This document shows, one piece after another, positions 18,773-26,472 of a DNA stretch of 64,000 bases. Both the position numbers and the translations under genes were made by a program. This DNA is from Terriglobia bacterium (GTDB taxonomy: Bacteria > Acidobacteriota > Terriglobia > Bryobacterales > Bryobacteraceae): contig JAIQFS010000016.1 of the NCBI GenBank assembly GCA_020073145.1, positions 62,001-126,000 on the forward strand. The letters are read 5' to 3'. Numbering within the stretch: position 1 is the stretch's first letter; every line of letters starts with the position of its first letter. The notes beneath the pieces are model-generated. The model was not told the DNA's origin, did no database searches, and saw nothing but the letters and a program-made list of their open reading frames with translations.

Positions 18773-19876
18773 TTACCGCTCCGGCCCCGGAAGAATCCCC
18801 GCGGTCTTCAGTCGAATGTGAAAGAGGTGCGTGCAGGCCGTGATGTAGAGGCCTTTGCCGTCCGGGTCGCCGAATGCGAGGTTGGTCGGAACGATGCGGG
18901 GCTTGGGTTCTCCCGTCACTTGCGGCATCAAGATGGTTCCCAGGTGCTTGCCCTCCGGCGACGTGATCCAGACCTCGCCTGGCGCCACCGCGTTGGTGGA
19001 ATACAGGTTTCCTTTGCGGTCGGTCTTCATGCCGTCGTTGCCCGCCGGTATAAAAAGCTTGCCATTGGCCACGGTATCGTCGGGCAGCACGTCGTACCGG
19101 AACGTCTTGCCAAAACCGGCGGTCACGTAAAGATACTTCTCATCGGGCGACAGCGTAATGCCGTTGGGGATTTCTCCCGGATGATCCTGATCGCTCCCCA
19201 GCAGGGCCACCTTGCCGTCCTTGATCAGGTAGAACCCGCTGTACGGGATTTCCCGCGCGGGACTGGCGTCGGCGCCGCGCAGTCCGAATACGGTGTCGGT
19301 AAAGTAAATCGCGCCGTCCGACTTCACGACAATGTCATTGGGACCGCTAAACCGCTTTCCGTTGTAGCGATCGGCCAGCGTGGTGCGCGTGCCGTCTTTC
19401 TCCAGACGCACCACGGTGCGGTCCGTCATGGCGGTAATGATGAGCCGGCCTTGCGGATCGAGAGTCAGCCCGTTCGACCCGATGAGGAGAATCGCGAGAC
19501 GGCCGCTGATGGTCTGGGCGCCGACGTTCTTCACGTCGTTGCCGGTGTAGCCGCTCTTCTCCAGGAACACGGAAAGGGGCTCGCCCGGCGCCCATTTGTA
19601 GATCACATTGGCGGCGTTGTCGCTGAACAGCAGATAGCCGCTTCGGCCTTGCTGAATCCAGACGGGGCCTTCGGTCAGCCCAAAATGCTCGCCGAGCACG
19701 TCGAGTTTCGCGTCCGGAGCAATGATCTCGTCCAGCGCCGGATCCAGGCGAACGATCTGGAACGGCTTTGCCGCGGGCGTCTGGCCGATGAGTGAGCCCG
19801 ATCCGGCCGCTGCGAGACTCAAGATCCAAAGTCCGAGTTTTTTCACCGTGTGTGGACGCCTCACCGATCCCCCCAT
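18773..19876 (-). CDS. exported SMP-30/gluconolactonase-like beta-propeller
   Basis: A 367-residue protein with a hydrophobic export signal near residues 11-32 and a six-bladed SMP-30/gluconolaconase-type propeller. GLTEGPVWIQ carries the usual first metal residue (Glu), and SGPNDIVVKSDGAIYFTD followed by IPNGITLSPDEKYLYVT are hallmark blades with metal-binding Asn and Asp. The family includes lactonases with calcium or zinc sites. It lies in a run of four exported proteins (gaps of 15 and 22 bases on either side), which suggests a periplasmic lactone or ring-opening role, as inference. The start is ambiguous: ATG 19876 follows AGGAAGGA, but GTG codons at 19864 and 19846 are also possible. 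Confidence 0.86.
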   Translation of the reverse strand: MGGSVRRPHTVKKLGLWILSLAAAGSGSLIGQTPAAKPFQIVRLDPALDEIIAPDAKLDVLGEHFGLTEGPVWIQQGRSGYLLFSDNAANVIYKWAPGEPLSVFLEKSGYTGNDVKNVGAQTISGRLAILLIGSNGLTLDPQGRLIITAMTDRTVVRLEKDGTRTTLADRYNGKRFSGPNDIVVKSDGAIYFTDTVFGLRGADASPAREIPYSGFYLIKDGKVALLGSDQDHPGEIPNGITLSPDEKYLYVTAGFGKTFRYDVLPDDTVANGKLFIPAGNDGMKTDRKGNLYSTNAVAPGEVWITSPEGKHLGTILMPQVTGEPKPRIVPTNLAFGDPDGKGLYITACTHLFHIRLKTAGILPGPER

Positions 19877-19891
19877 TCCTTCCTGCGCAAG

Positions 19892-20920
19892 TTACCGTTT
19901 TGCGTTCAGTGCGGCGCCGGCCGCGGCCCCGATGGGCACAAACTTCTGCGCGCGCTTGCCCTGGACCTCGGCGAAATAGACGCTGCCGTCCGCCGCCACC
20001 GCCATGGAGTGAATCCAGTCCACCGCGCCCGGCTGGTCCCCCTTCGGAATCACCCAAAGCTGCTTCAGCCGGCCTTCGGTATCGAGCTTCATGAACAACT
20101 GATCCTTGGGGGGCGTGGCCAGAGCCGCCTGCGCTGCGGGAATCTCGGACCACAGCATGGGCGAGCTGCCGCACACATAGATCTCATCATCTTTGGTGAT
20201 CGCCAGCGCCCACGGAGTAATAATGTTTCGCCATTCCGTCAAGAACTGGCCTTTGGCGTCGAAAATCTGGATACGGTCGTTGTTCCGGTCGGCGACGTAA
20301 ACGCGTCCTCGGGAGTCCAACACCAGCGAATGCGGCTGGCTGAACTCGCCGGGGCCATTGCCGAGTTTGCCCCAAGACCGTAGATACTTCCCGCTCTTGT
20401 CGAAGACGACGACGCGATCGTTGCCGTATCCATCGCTGACATAGATATCGCCGTTCGGCGCGACCGCCACATCGTTGGGCTGATTCAGATGCGTCTGGTC
20501 GGCGCCCGGCTCGTTGGGCGTGCCGAGCGTCAGTTGCACGTTCCCGTTAAGATCGAAGCGGCGCACCGTATTGGTCCCGGTGTCGGCAATCCAGAGATTG
20601 CCGGTGCTATCGAACCGGATGGTGTGCGGGTTCTTGAACAGTCCGCCTTCCCCCCAGGACTTCACCAGATCGCCATCCTGCGTGTAGACCTGCACTGGAA
20701 TCTTGCCGCGGTTGAACGTCCACACATTGCCGTTCGGGCCGATGGCGACGCTCGACATCTGCCCCCAGTCCCCTCCCGGCGGCTTCTGTTTCGGCCAGGA
20801 CGAATCGGCCTTGTAGCCGATGGTGTTGTCCACCCGCGGATAGGGCGGCACGTGCGGCACCGGTTGCGCGAACGCCAAACTCCCCGTAACCCAGCAACCC
20901 GCCAGGACGAATCGACGCAT
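19892..20920 (-). CDS. exported NHL-repeat beta-propeller protein
   Basis: A 342-residue protein with a signal peptide (MRRFVLAGCWVTGSLAFAQ) and at least five NHL-type blades, for example FKNPHTIRFDSTGNLWIADT, LNQPNDVAVAPNGDIYVSDG, FSQPHSLVLDSRGRVYVADR. This pattern is found in peptidyl-alpha-hydroxyglycine lyase-like and other secreted propellers. A binding or lyase role is possible but nothing in the sequence proves catalysis. It sits between the amidohydrolase and the SMP-30-like gene (gaps of 32 and 15 bases) in a minus-strand unit. ATG 20920 is chosen because the signal peptide starts there; ATG 20947 is upstream in frame. Confidence 0.85.
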   Translation of the reverse strand: MRRFVLAGCWVTGSLAFAQPVPHVPPYPRVDNTIGYKADSSWPKQKPPGGDWGQMSSVAIGPNGNVWTFNRGKIPVQVYTQDGDLVKSWGEGGLFKNPHTIRFDSTGNLWIADTGTNTVRRFDLNGNVQLTLGTPNEPGADQTHLNQPNDVAVAPNGDIYVSDGYGNDRVVVFDKSGKYLRSWGKLGNGPGEFSQPHSLVLDSRGRVYVADRNNDRIQIFDAKGQFLTEWRNIITPWALAITKDDEIYVCGSSPMLWSEIPAAQAALATPPKDQLFMKLDTEGRLKQLWVIPKGDQPGAVDWIHSMAVAADGSVYFAEVQGKRAQKFVPIGAAAGAALNAKR

Positions 20921-20952
20921 AGGTTTCCCCCAGGAGAGGACCATCATACAAA

Positions 20953-22350
20953 CTACTGGGCGAAAATGTCTAACTGATAGCCGGCTTGCTGAAACAAGTA
21001 ACTGCGCGACTCGTCAATCTGCTTGCGGAGTTGCGCCATGTTGACGCCAGCCATCCTGCCTTTGGACTTCCGAATGATGCCGCCGATGATGACGGTATCC
21101 ACGTTGGCGGTATCAGCGGCTGCCACTACAGTTCCCATCGCGTTGTTCGAGGGATAAAGATTAAGATCGTCCGCGCGAATGAGGACGATGTCGGCCTCCT
21201 TGCCAGGCGTGAGCGTGCCGCATTTGTCCGAAAGCCCCGCGCAGGCCGCGCCGTTCACCGTGGCGCACTCCAGCAGATCGCGCACCGTGACCGGCGCGGG
21301 CGCGTGGGAGTCGCCGTTGAATTTCCGGTTGGTGGCCAGGGCGCGCTGGATGTTGAAGGCCACCCGCATCTCGGTGAATAAATCGGTGCCGTAGGAGGAT
21401 TCGTTGTCCACGCTGAGGCCCGGCCGCATGCCGTGATCGAGCGCCTTCTGAAAGGCCGGTATGCCTTCGCCGATGGCGTACTGCGGGTCCGACCGCGGGC
21501 AGACATCCACTGTGCCGCCCGATTCGCGGATGCGCTGCCACGCCAGATCCGGAAGCCCGTTGCAGTGGTTGTAGGTGACGTCCGGGCCGAGCAGCTTTTC
21601 ATTCCAGAATTGCTCTAGCAGCGGTGCCGCGCCGGCGCCCACCACCTCCGATGAGATGCGCAGCCCCAGCTTCCGCGCCGCCGCGAAGTTGCCGCGGTCG
21701 AGGCCGGAGAACATCCGCAGAGTCACCAGTTGGTCCTGAGAGGAAAAGAACTTCTGTTGCAGGCGCGCCAGGTCCTGTGGCCATTGGTGATCCCAGGTCC
21801 CGGCCGCGGGCGCGCCCGATGCGTGTACGCCGCGAATGCCGGAATCGAGCAGCGCCTGCACGGCCGCGTCGGAGTGGGACGCCGATCGCGAGTTGTGCGA
21901 GTTGTCGATGATGCACGTGATGCCGGCGTTGATACAGCCCAGCGCGGTCACCATGTTGCCCACATACAGATCGTGTGGCCGGTACTGAGGGGCGAAGCGC
22001 TGGTGAAGCGTCGCCATGTAGTTCGCCAGATCGCCATTGGGAATGATGCGCCGCAGCACTCCTTCCCACGAGTGGCGGTGGCAGTCGATCAGGCCCGGGA
22101 TGACGATCATACCGCAAGCATCGAGGATCTCGCCCGAGTGTGGGAGGCCGGCTGCGACGGCGGCGATCTTCTTCCCCTCGATCAGCAGGTCTCCTTGGGC
22201 GAAGTCGCCAACCTTCGGGTCCATGCTGATGATGGTGCCGCCCTTCAGTAGAAGGCGGCGATTGGGGCGTGGCGCGGCAGTCTGAGCCAGCGCCGCGGGC
22301 AGCGCGCACGCAGCGAGCGCTGTGCGAAAAAAGTCTCGGCGTCCAGGCAA
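20953..22350 (-). CDS. Tat-exported amidohydrolase (TRZ/ATZ-like) with altered metal site
   Basis: Amidohydrolase-superfamily protein of 465 residues. The N terminus RRDFFRTALAACALPAALAQ is a twin-arginine signal. The barrel has the first metal motif DCHRH near residue 90, the NHCNGLPDLAW segment, the CPRSD motif and the aspartate in SVDNESSYGTD. The histidine usually found in the middle strand (xHxE) is replaced by Ser-Ser in LRISSEVVG, so one metal ligand of the cytosine-deaminase-like group is missing. The start is TTG 22350, with AAGGAG seven bases upstream. First gene of a four-gene run of exported proteins. Deaminase or hydrolase of a nitrogen heterocycle is possible but unproven. Confidence 0.87.
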   Translation of the reverse strand: MPGRRDFFRTALAACALPAALAQTAAPRPNRRLLLKGGTIISMDPKVGDFAQGDLLIEGKKIAAVAAGLPHSGEILDACGMIVIPGLIDCHRHSWEGVLRRIIPNGDLANYMATLHQRFAPQYRPHDLYVGNMVTALGCINAGITCIIDNSHNSRSASHSDAAVQALLDSGIRGVHASGAPAAGTWDHQWPQDLARLQQKFFSSQDQLVTLRMFSGLDRGNFAAARKLGLRISSEVVGAGAAPLLEQFWNEKLLGPDVTYNHCNGLPDLAWQRIRESGGTVDVCPRSDPQYAIGEGIPAFQKALDHGMRPGLSVDNESSYGTDLFTEMRVAFNIQRALATNRKFNGDSHAPAPVTVRDLLECATVNGAACAGLSDKCGTLTPGKEADIVLIRADDLNLYPSNNAMGTVVAAADTANVDTVIIGGIIRKSKGRMAGVNMAQLRKQIDESRSYLFQQAGYQLDIFAQ

Positions 22351-22409
22351 GGCAGTGCTCCTTCCGGTGGTCTATTCTCGCAGAATTGCGTGTTACGCTG
22401 GCCAGTGGC

Positions 22410-22427
22410 ACAAGGCTCCAGCCTTGT
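22410..22427. repeat. perfect short palindrome
   Basis: ACAAGGCT-CC-AGCCTTGT, two eight-base arms with a two-base centre. It lies between the divergent amidohydrolase and MDR genes. A second small hairpin (CCGCG, loop, CGCGG, TTTT) follows at 22430-22448. It shares the AGGCT-NN-AGCCT core with the palindrome at 35517. Confidence 0.5.
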
Positions 22428-22471
22428 ACCCGCGCGAAACGCGGTTTTGATCGCGCAACGGAGACCGCTCC

Positions 22472-23482
22472 ATGAAAGTCTACGAAGTCCAGAAGGGATG
22501 TACCAGCCTCGATGGTTTGGTCCGTGCGGAGCGGCCTGAGCCGCAGCCGGGCCCGCGCGAAGTGCTCATTCGCGTCCGCGCCACCTCGCTCAATTATCGC
22601 GATCACATGATCGTCCACGGCCACTATTTCACTCCCGTCAGCCGTCCCACCATTCCGCTGTCGGACGGCGCGGGCGAAGTGGCGGCCGTCGGCCCTGGTG
22701 TCACGCGCTTTCGCAAGGGCGATCGCGTCGCTGGCGCGTTCTTCCAGATCTGGTTCGATGGGCCTCCCTCCGCGCGGCACCCGGCTCTGGGTGTGCCCCT
22801 CGATGGCGCCCTCGCCGAATACATGGTGCTGCATGAAGACGGCGTGGTCGTGATCCCGGCCAGCCTCTCCTTCGAGGAAGCGGCCACCCTGCCCTGCGCC
22901 GGCGTCACGGCCTGGAATGCGTTGATGGTTTCGGGAACCTCCGTCAAACCCGGCGACATCGTGCTGTGCCTTGGCACCGGCGGCGTCTCCATGCTAGGAA
23001 TGCAATTCGCGGTGGCCGCCGGGGCCCGCGCGATCGTCACTTCATCGAGCGATGAAAAACTGAAAAAGGCGTGCAGCCTCGGTGCTTCCGACGGTGTCAA
23101 TTACAAACGCACGCCCGATTGGGAGAAGGAGGTCCTGCGCCTCACCGGCGGGCGCGGCGTCCAGCACATCATCGAAATCGGCGGCGCGGGCACGCTCTCG
23201 CGGTCCTTTGAGTCCATCGGCTTCGGCGGGAAGGTGGCGCTCATCGGATTCCTCGCCGGCCAGGCGGCCGACATCAACCCGATTCCGCTCATGATGAAAG
23301 GCGGCAGCCTGCAAGGCATCGGCGTGGGCTCCACCGCCATGTTCGAAGCCATGAACCGTGCCATCGAAGTCAACCGAATCAAACCGATCGTCGCCAAGGT
23401 CTTCCCGTTCGAGAAGGCCGCCGACGCCTTCCGCTGCCTGGCAGCCGGCGATTTTGTCGGCAAAGTCGTAATCACCGTGTGA
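22472..23482 (+). CDS. zinc-free MDR oxidoreductase (quinone-reductase-like)
   Basis: Medium-chain dehydrogenase/reductase of 336 residues, cytoplasmic. Near the N terminus TSLNYRDHMIVHGHY is the pattern of zinc-independent quinone reductase/alcohol dehydrogenase-like members; the catalytic cysteine and the four-cysteine zinc lobe are absent. The cofactor site reads CLGTGGVSMLGMQFA, followed by the NAD(P)-binding SSSDEKLKKACSLGA. The C terminus DFVGKVVITV is standard. It is divergent from the amidohydrolase, and its end overlaps the convergent Gfo/Idh gene by 11 bases. The substrate is unknown. Confidence 0.88.
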   Translation: MKVYEVQKGCTSLDGLVRAERPEPQPGPREVLIRVRATSLNYRDHMIVHGHYFTPVSRPTIPLSDGAGEVAAVGPGVTRFRKGDRVAGAFFQIWFDGPPSARHPALGVPLDGALAEYMVLHEDGVVVIPASLSFEEAATLPCAGVTAWNALMVSGTSVKPGDIVLCLGTGGVSMLGMQFAVAAGARAIVTSSSDEKLKKACSLGASDGVNYKRTPDWEKEVLRLTGGRGVQHIIEIGGAGTLSRSFESIGFGGKVALIGFLAGQAADINPIPLMMKGGSLQGIGVGSTAMFEAMNRAIEVNRIKPIVAKVFPFEKAADAFRCLAAGDFVGKVVITV

Positions 23483-24494
23483 ACGTCGCCGGCGCGGTCA
23501 TCCGGCCGGTGCGTGCCGATTCGAAAACAGCTTCAATCGCGGCCATGTTGCGAAGCGAGTCTTCCAGCGGTGTCGGCACCTCTCCTTCGCCGCGCACCGC
23601 GCGCGAGAACAGGTCGCCCTGGATGGTGTACTGATTGCAAGCAGGAATCTCTTCCACGCGAATTCCGTCGCCATACAGGTCGGTGCCGCGATCGACCAGG
23701 AGCCGCGTGGCGCGATCCGGCGTCGGGTTGAAAGGCACCTCGACCTCGATCCGTCCCGTCGTTCCCAGAATCTGGACCCGCTGGTGGTACACGATCTGCG
23801 TGCTGCAGGTGAAGGCGCAATGGCCCGAGGGAAATTCGAGCACCGCCGACGCCAGCCGGTCGGTCTGGAATTGCGGATCGCGGTCCAGGCGTGCCGTCAC
23901 ATTCACCGGTTCCGCGCCAAAAAGAAACCGCGAGATCTGGATCGCATAGCAGCCGATGTCCATCACCGCGCCCCCGCCGAACTCGGGAATCTGGCGGATG
24001 TTCGCCGGGTCGCGGTTGAAGTAGCTGAACGCCACCATCACCGCGCGCACTTCTCCGATCTCTCCGGATCGCGCCAGTTCCCGCGAGCGCAGCCACTGCG
24101 GGTGCGTGCGCACCATGAACGCCTCGCCGATCCGCACGCCCGTGCGGTCGCGCGCCGCGATTAAGGTCTGACATTCCGCCACGCTCATCGCGATCGGCTT
24201 TTCGCACAGTACGTGCTTGCCAGCTTCCGCCGCTCGAATCGACCATGGCACGTGCAGATGATTCGGCAGCGGATTATAGATCGCTTCCACATCCGGATCG
24301 GCCAGCGCCTCTTCATACGAACCGTAGGCCTTCGGAACGTGCAATTGATCGGCGGCGTGCCGGGCCTTGTTCCAGTCGCGCGACGCGATCCCCACCACCT
24401 CCGACCACTCGCCCCGTTGCATGGCGGGAATGACTTTCGCGGTGGCGATCTTGGCTGCGCCCAGCACGGCCCAGCGCACCTTCTGTTGCGGCAT
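23472..24494 (-). CDS. Gfo/Idh/MocA-family NAD(P)-dependent oxidoreductase
   Basis: A 340-residue protein with an N-terminal Rossmann domain (VRWAVLGAAKIATAKVIPAM) and the family EKP motif in AGKHVLCEKPIAMS near residue 95. The second half holds the dimerisation/catalytic beta-sheet, with GGGAVMDIGCYAIQISRFLFG carrying the expected conserved Gly-Asp-x-Gly-x-His/Tyr-like pattern. The family oxidises or isomerises sugars, inositols or related polyols. The gene begins with a canonical ATG and converges on the MDR gene. No signal peptide. No specific substrate can be called. Confidence 0.9.
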   Translation of the reverse strand: MPQQKVRWAVLGAAKIATAKVIPAMQRGEWSEVVGIASRDWNKARHAADQLHVPKAYGSYEEALADPDVEAIYNPLPNHLHVPWSIRAAEAGKHVLCEKPIAMSVAECQTLIAARDRTGVRIGEAFMVRTHPQWLRSRELARSGEIGEVRAVMVAFSYFNRDPANIRQIPEFGGGAVMDIGCYAIQISRFLFGAEPVNVTARLDRDPQFQTDRLASAVLEFPSGHCAFTCSTQIVYHQRVQILGTTGRIEVEVPFNPTPDRATRLLVDRGTDLYGDGIRVEEIPACNQYTIQGDLFSRAVRGEGEVPTPLEDSLRNMAAIEAVFESARTGRMTAPATFTR

Positions 24495-24521
24495 AGGAAG
24501 TGTAGCAGAGGCGAGAGGCCG

Positions 24522-24925
24522 CTACGCGGGCGTCGTCAGCTGCTTTCCCTTCTCAGCCAGCAGGACCGCCAGCAGCTTTGCCGGTTCGGTCGCGCTCGCA
24601 TTGCGCGAGACGGCGTGCAGTTGCCCCGGCGTTTCCAGGAACATCTCGCCCGTCCTGTACGTCTTCTCAGGCCCATCCCCCACCTTCGAGCGAATCTCAC
24701 CTTCAAGGACGTAGGCGATGGTGATGCCCGGGTGCCGATGCGCGGCCGAACTCTGCCCGGGTGCGTACGAGACTTCCACCACGGTCACCGACCAGTTCTT
24801 CAGGTTGAGGTCGGGCAGGTCTTCGGTAAAGACGATCTTTGGGCCGCCGCTATTCTGCGCGTTCGCCACCAATGCTGTGCCAAAAGGACGGTCACTCCTT
24901 CGACGAGCACTCTCCGGTTCATCAT
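24522..24925 (-). pseudogene. exported cupin protein with a frameshift inside the signal peptide
   Basis: A cupin domain of about 110 residues (VVEVSYAPGQSSAAHRHPGI, later GEMFLETPGQLHAVSRNASA) binds metal through HxH and a later histidine. In the intact body frame the protein can only start at a TTG (24872) and begins with ALVANAQNSGG, which looks like the end of a signal peptide. The beginning of that signal peptide (MMNRRVLVEGVTVLLA) is encoded from ATG 24925 in another frame. Deleting one base would be enough to separate the two, so this is either a real frameshift or a sequencing error. The body is intact and may still be translated from the TTG. The role of the cupin is unknown. Confidence 0.6.
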
Positions 24926-24973
24926 GTTTCTACAATAAGACGAAAAGGCAGAGGGCAGGAATCGGGCGCCCAG

Positions 24974-25987
24974 TTATTTCGATTGCGGGCGGGCCTGGCG
25001 CTCTACCAGTTCCAGGAAGAGGTTGTTCGGGTCGCGCACAATCGCGATCTTTCCCACGTTGGGGATAGGCACCGGCTCTCCGCCCGCCGAGACGACCGTT
25101 CCGCCGCCGGCCTTGATTCTCGCCAGCAGGGCGTCCACGTCGCGTACCGTCAATTGCAGTAGCGCTGTGCCCGGGTCTTGTAGGCGCGTGTGCAAGGGTT
25201 TGCGGTCGATATCCCGAAACTCGATGAAGGTCACGACCGCGTTCGTACCCGGTATGGGCGCCCGGCTCTGCCGGAATTGCGCGCCAGGAGTGCCGGCCGT
25301 ATCGGTCATCACCTTGTCGCCGTTAAACGCCGCCGGCGCGCTGGCCTGCATGTCCAACAGTCGATAAAACTCCGCTGTCTTCTCGAGGTTATCGGCGGCC
25401 ACTTCGAAGCCGCCGCCGATGACGTTACCGGCCGGCGCGGTGGCCGGAACGGTAGACGGCTGCGCCAGTTCCACAATGAAGCCATCAGGATCCTGCACGA
25501 AGAGGATCCGCGCATTGCCGCCAATCTTGGCTGGCTCGCCGCTGACTGTAAGCACGTGACCGCCCGCGCTCTTCACCCTGGCCACCACCGGATCCAGATC
25601 GCGCACGCGCAGCGCGAGGTTGGCGGCGCCCGGGTCCTGGAAGCGCGGGTGCGCCGGTTGCCGGTCGATATCCTTATACTCAATCAGCTCTACCCCCATT
25701 GCCGAACCCGGCACCTTGAGCACGACAATGCGGGACTGCGCGCCAATCGTGTTCCCCATTTTCATGACGGACGGGTTCGGATCGAACGGCCGCGCCGCAA
25801 AACTGGGTTCCAGCCCTAGCGCACCCTGATAGAACTCCAGCGATCGGTCCAGGCTCGTGACAATGTGCCCAAAATTGCCAACCCCGATCACGTCTCCAGC
25901 CGGTGCTGGTTGCAGCGGCTGCGCCTGCAAGAGGGCCGCGGGCAGGCATAATAGCACCGATAGCGCGATCTTTCTGGCTGTAGACAA
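24974..25987 (-). CDS. exported protein with two VOC (glyoxalase-like) domains
   Basis: A 337-residue protein with a signal peptide ending near LLQAQ followed by two vicinal-oxygen-chelate modules. The first begins IGVGNFGHIVTSLDRSLEFY and ends with DPDGFIVELAQ; the second begins IGGGFEVAADNLEKTAEFY and ends with DPNNLFLELVER. The final Glu in each module is the usual metal ligand, but the first-strand His is present only in module one (FGHIV). VOC proteins include glyoxalases, dioxygenases and binding proteins, so function is open. I chose TTG 25987, with GGGGGA seven bases upstream and a signal peptide following; a GTG at 26002 is the alternative. Confidence 0.84.
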   Translation of the reverse strand: MSTARKIALSVLLCLPAALLQAQPLQPAPAGDVIGVGNFGHIVTSLDRSLEFYQGALGLEPSFAARPFDPNPSVMKMGNTIGAQSRIVVLKVPGSAMGVELIEYKDIDRQPAHPRFQDPGAANLALRVRDLDPVVARVKSAGGHVLTVSGEPAKIGGNARILFVQDPDGFIVELAQPSTVPATAPAGNVIGGGFEVAADNLEKTAEFYRLLDMQASAPAAFNGDKVMTDTAGTPGAQFRQSRAPIPGTNAVVTFIEFRDIDRKPLHTRLQDPGTALLQLTVRDVDALLARIKAGGGTVVSAGGEPVPIPNVGKIAIVRDPNNLFLELVERQARPQSK

Positions 25988-26074
25988 GCGTCGTTCCCCC
26001 ACTCCCGGCTATCCTACCCTACTCTTGCCGGGTGGCGGACTCGCTTCCTCAATGGCTCCGGGCCGCGTCGGGAA

Positions 26075-26272
26075 TTACCTTTCAGGGAAGTTCTTGTCCA
26101 GGCACTCCGGACATAAGCCGTGGCTCACACGCGTCGGGCGCTTGATGATGTAGGCCATCACCCGGTCCCACTGAGTCCCTGTTGGCGGATGCCGCTGGGC
26201 GCGCTGGCAGTACATACACATAATGATCGTTCCAGACTCGTCACGGTACTCGTCTTCCAGTCGCTCTGTCAT
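26075..26272 (-). CDS. small zinc-binding protein with two CxxC motifs
   Basis: A 65-residue protein with CMYCQRAQR at about residues 18-26 and SHGLCPECLDK near residue 53, so two CxxC pairs suitable for one zinc. The ending SHGLCPEC is the pattern known from short C-terminal modules attached to bacterial sensor or regulator proteins (HGxCPxC). Here it stands alone, so it could be a detached signalling module. ATG 26272 has no strong ribosome-binding site; ATG 26305 is an in-frame alternative that adds 11 residues. Function unknown. Confidence 0.62.
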   Translation of the reverse strand: MTERLEDEYRDESGTIIMCMYCQRAQRHPPTGTQWDRVMAYIIKRPTRVSHGLCPECLDKNFPER

Positions 26273-26472
26273 TAAGCTTCGCGTTCTGTAACCCGGCTGT
26301 AACATTGGGCAAGCCGGACGGATAGCCCCGAGACGCCGCCGAGAACCGCCGGATCTTTCGAATCGTACCGGGTTCTTAAATTATTCGACAGAACCATGCG
26401 AACTCACAATCGAAAACAGGCACTGCAACGTTGCAATCCTGCGATCTCAACGTGTTATTCTCGCTGGAAGCC

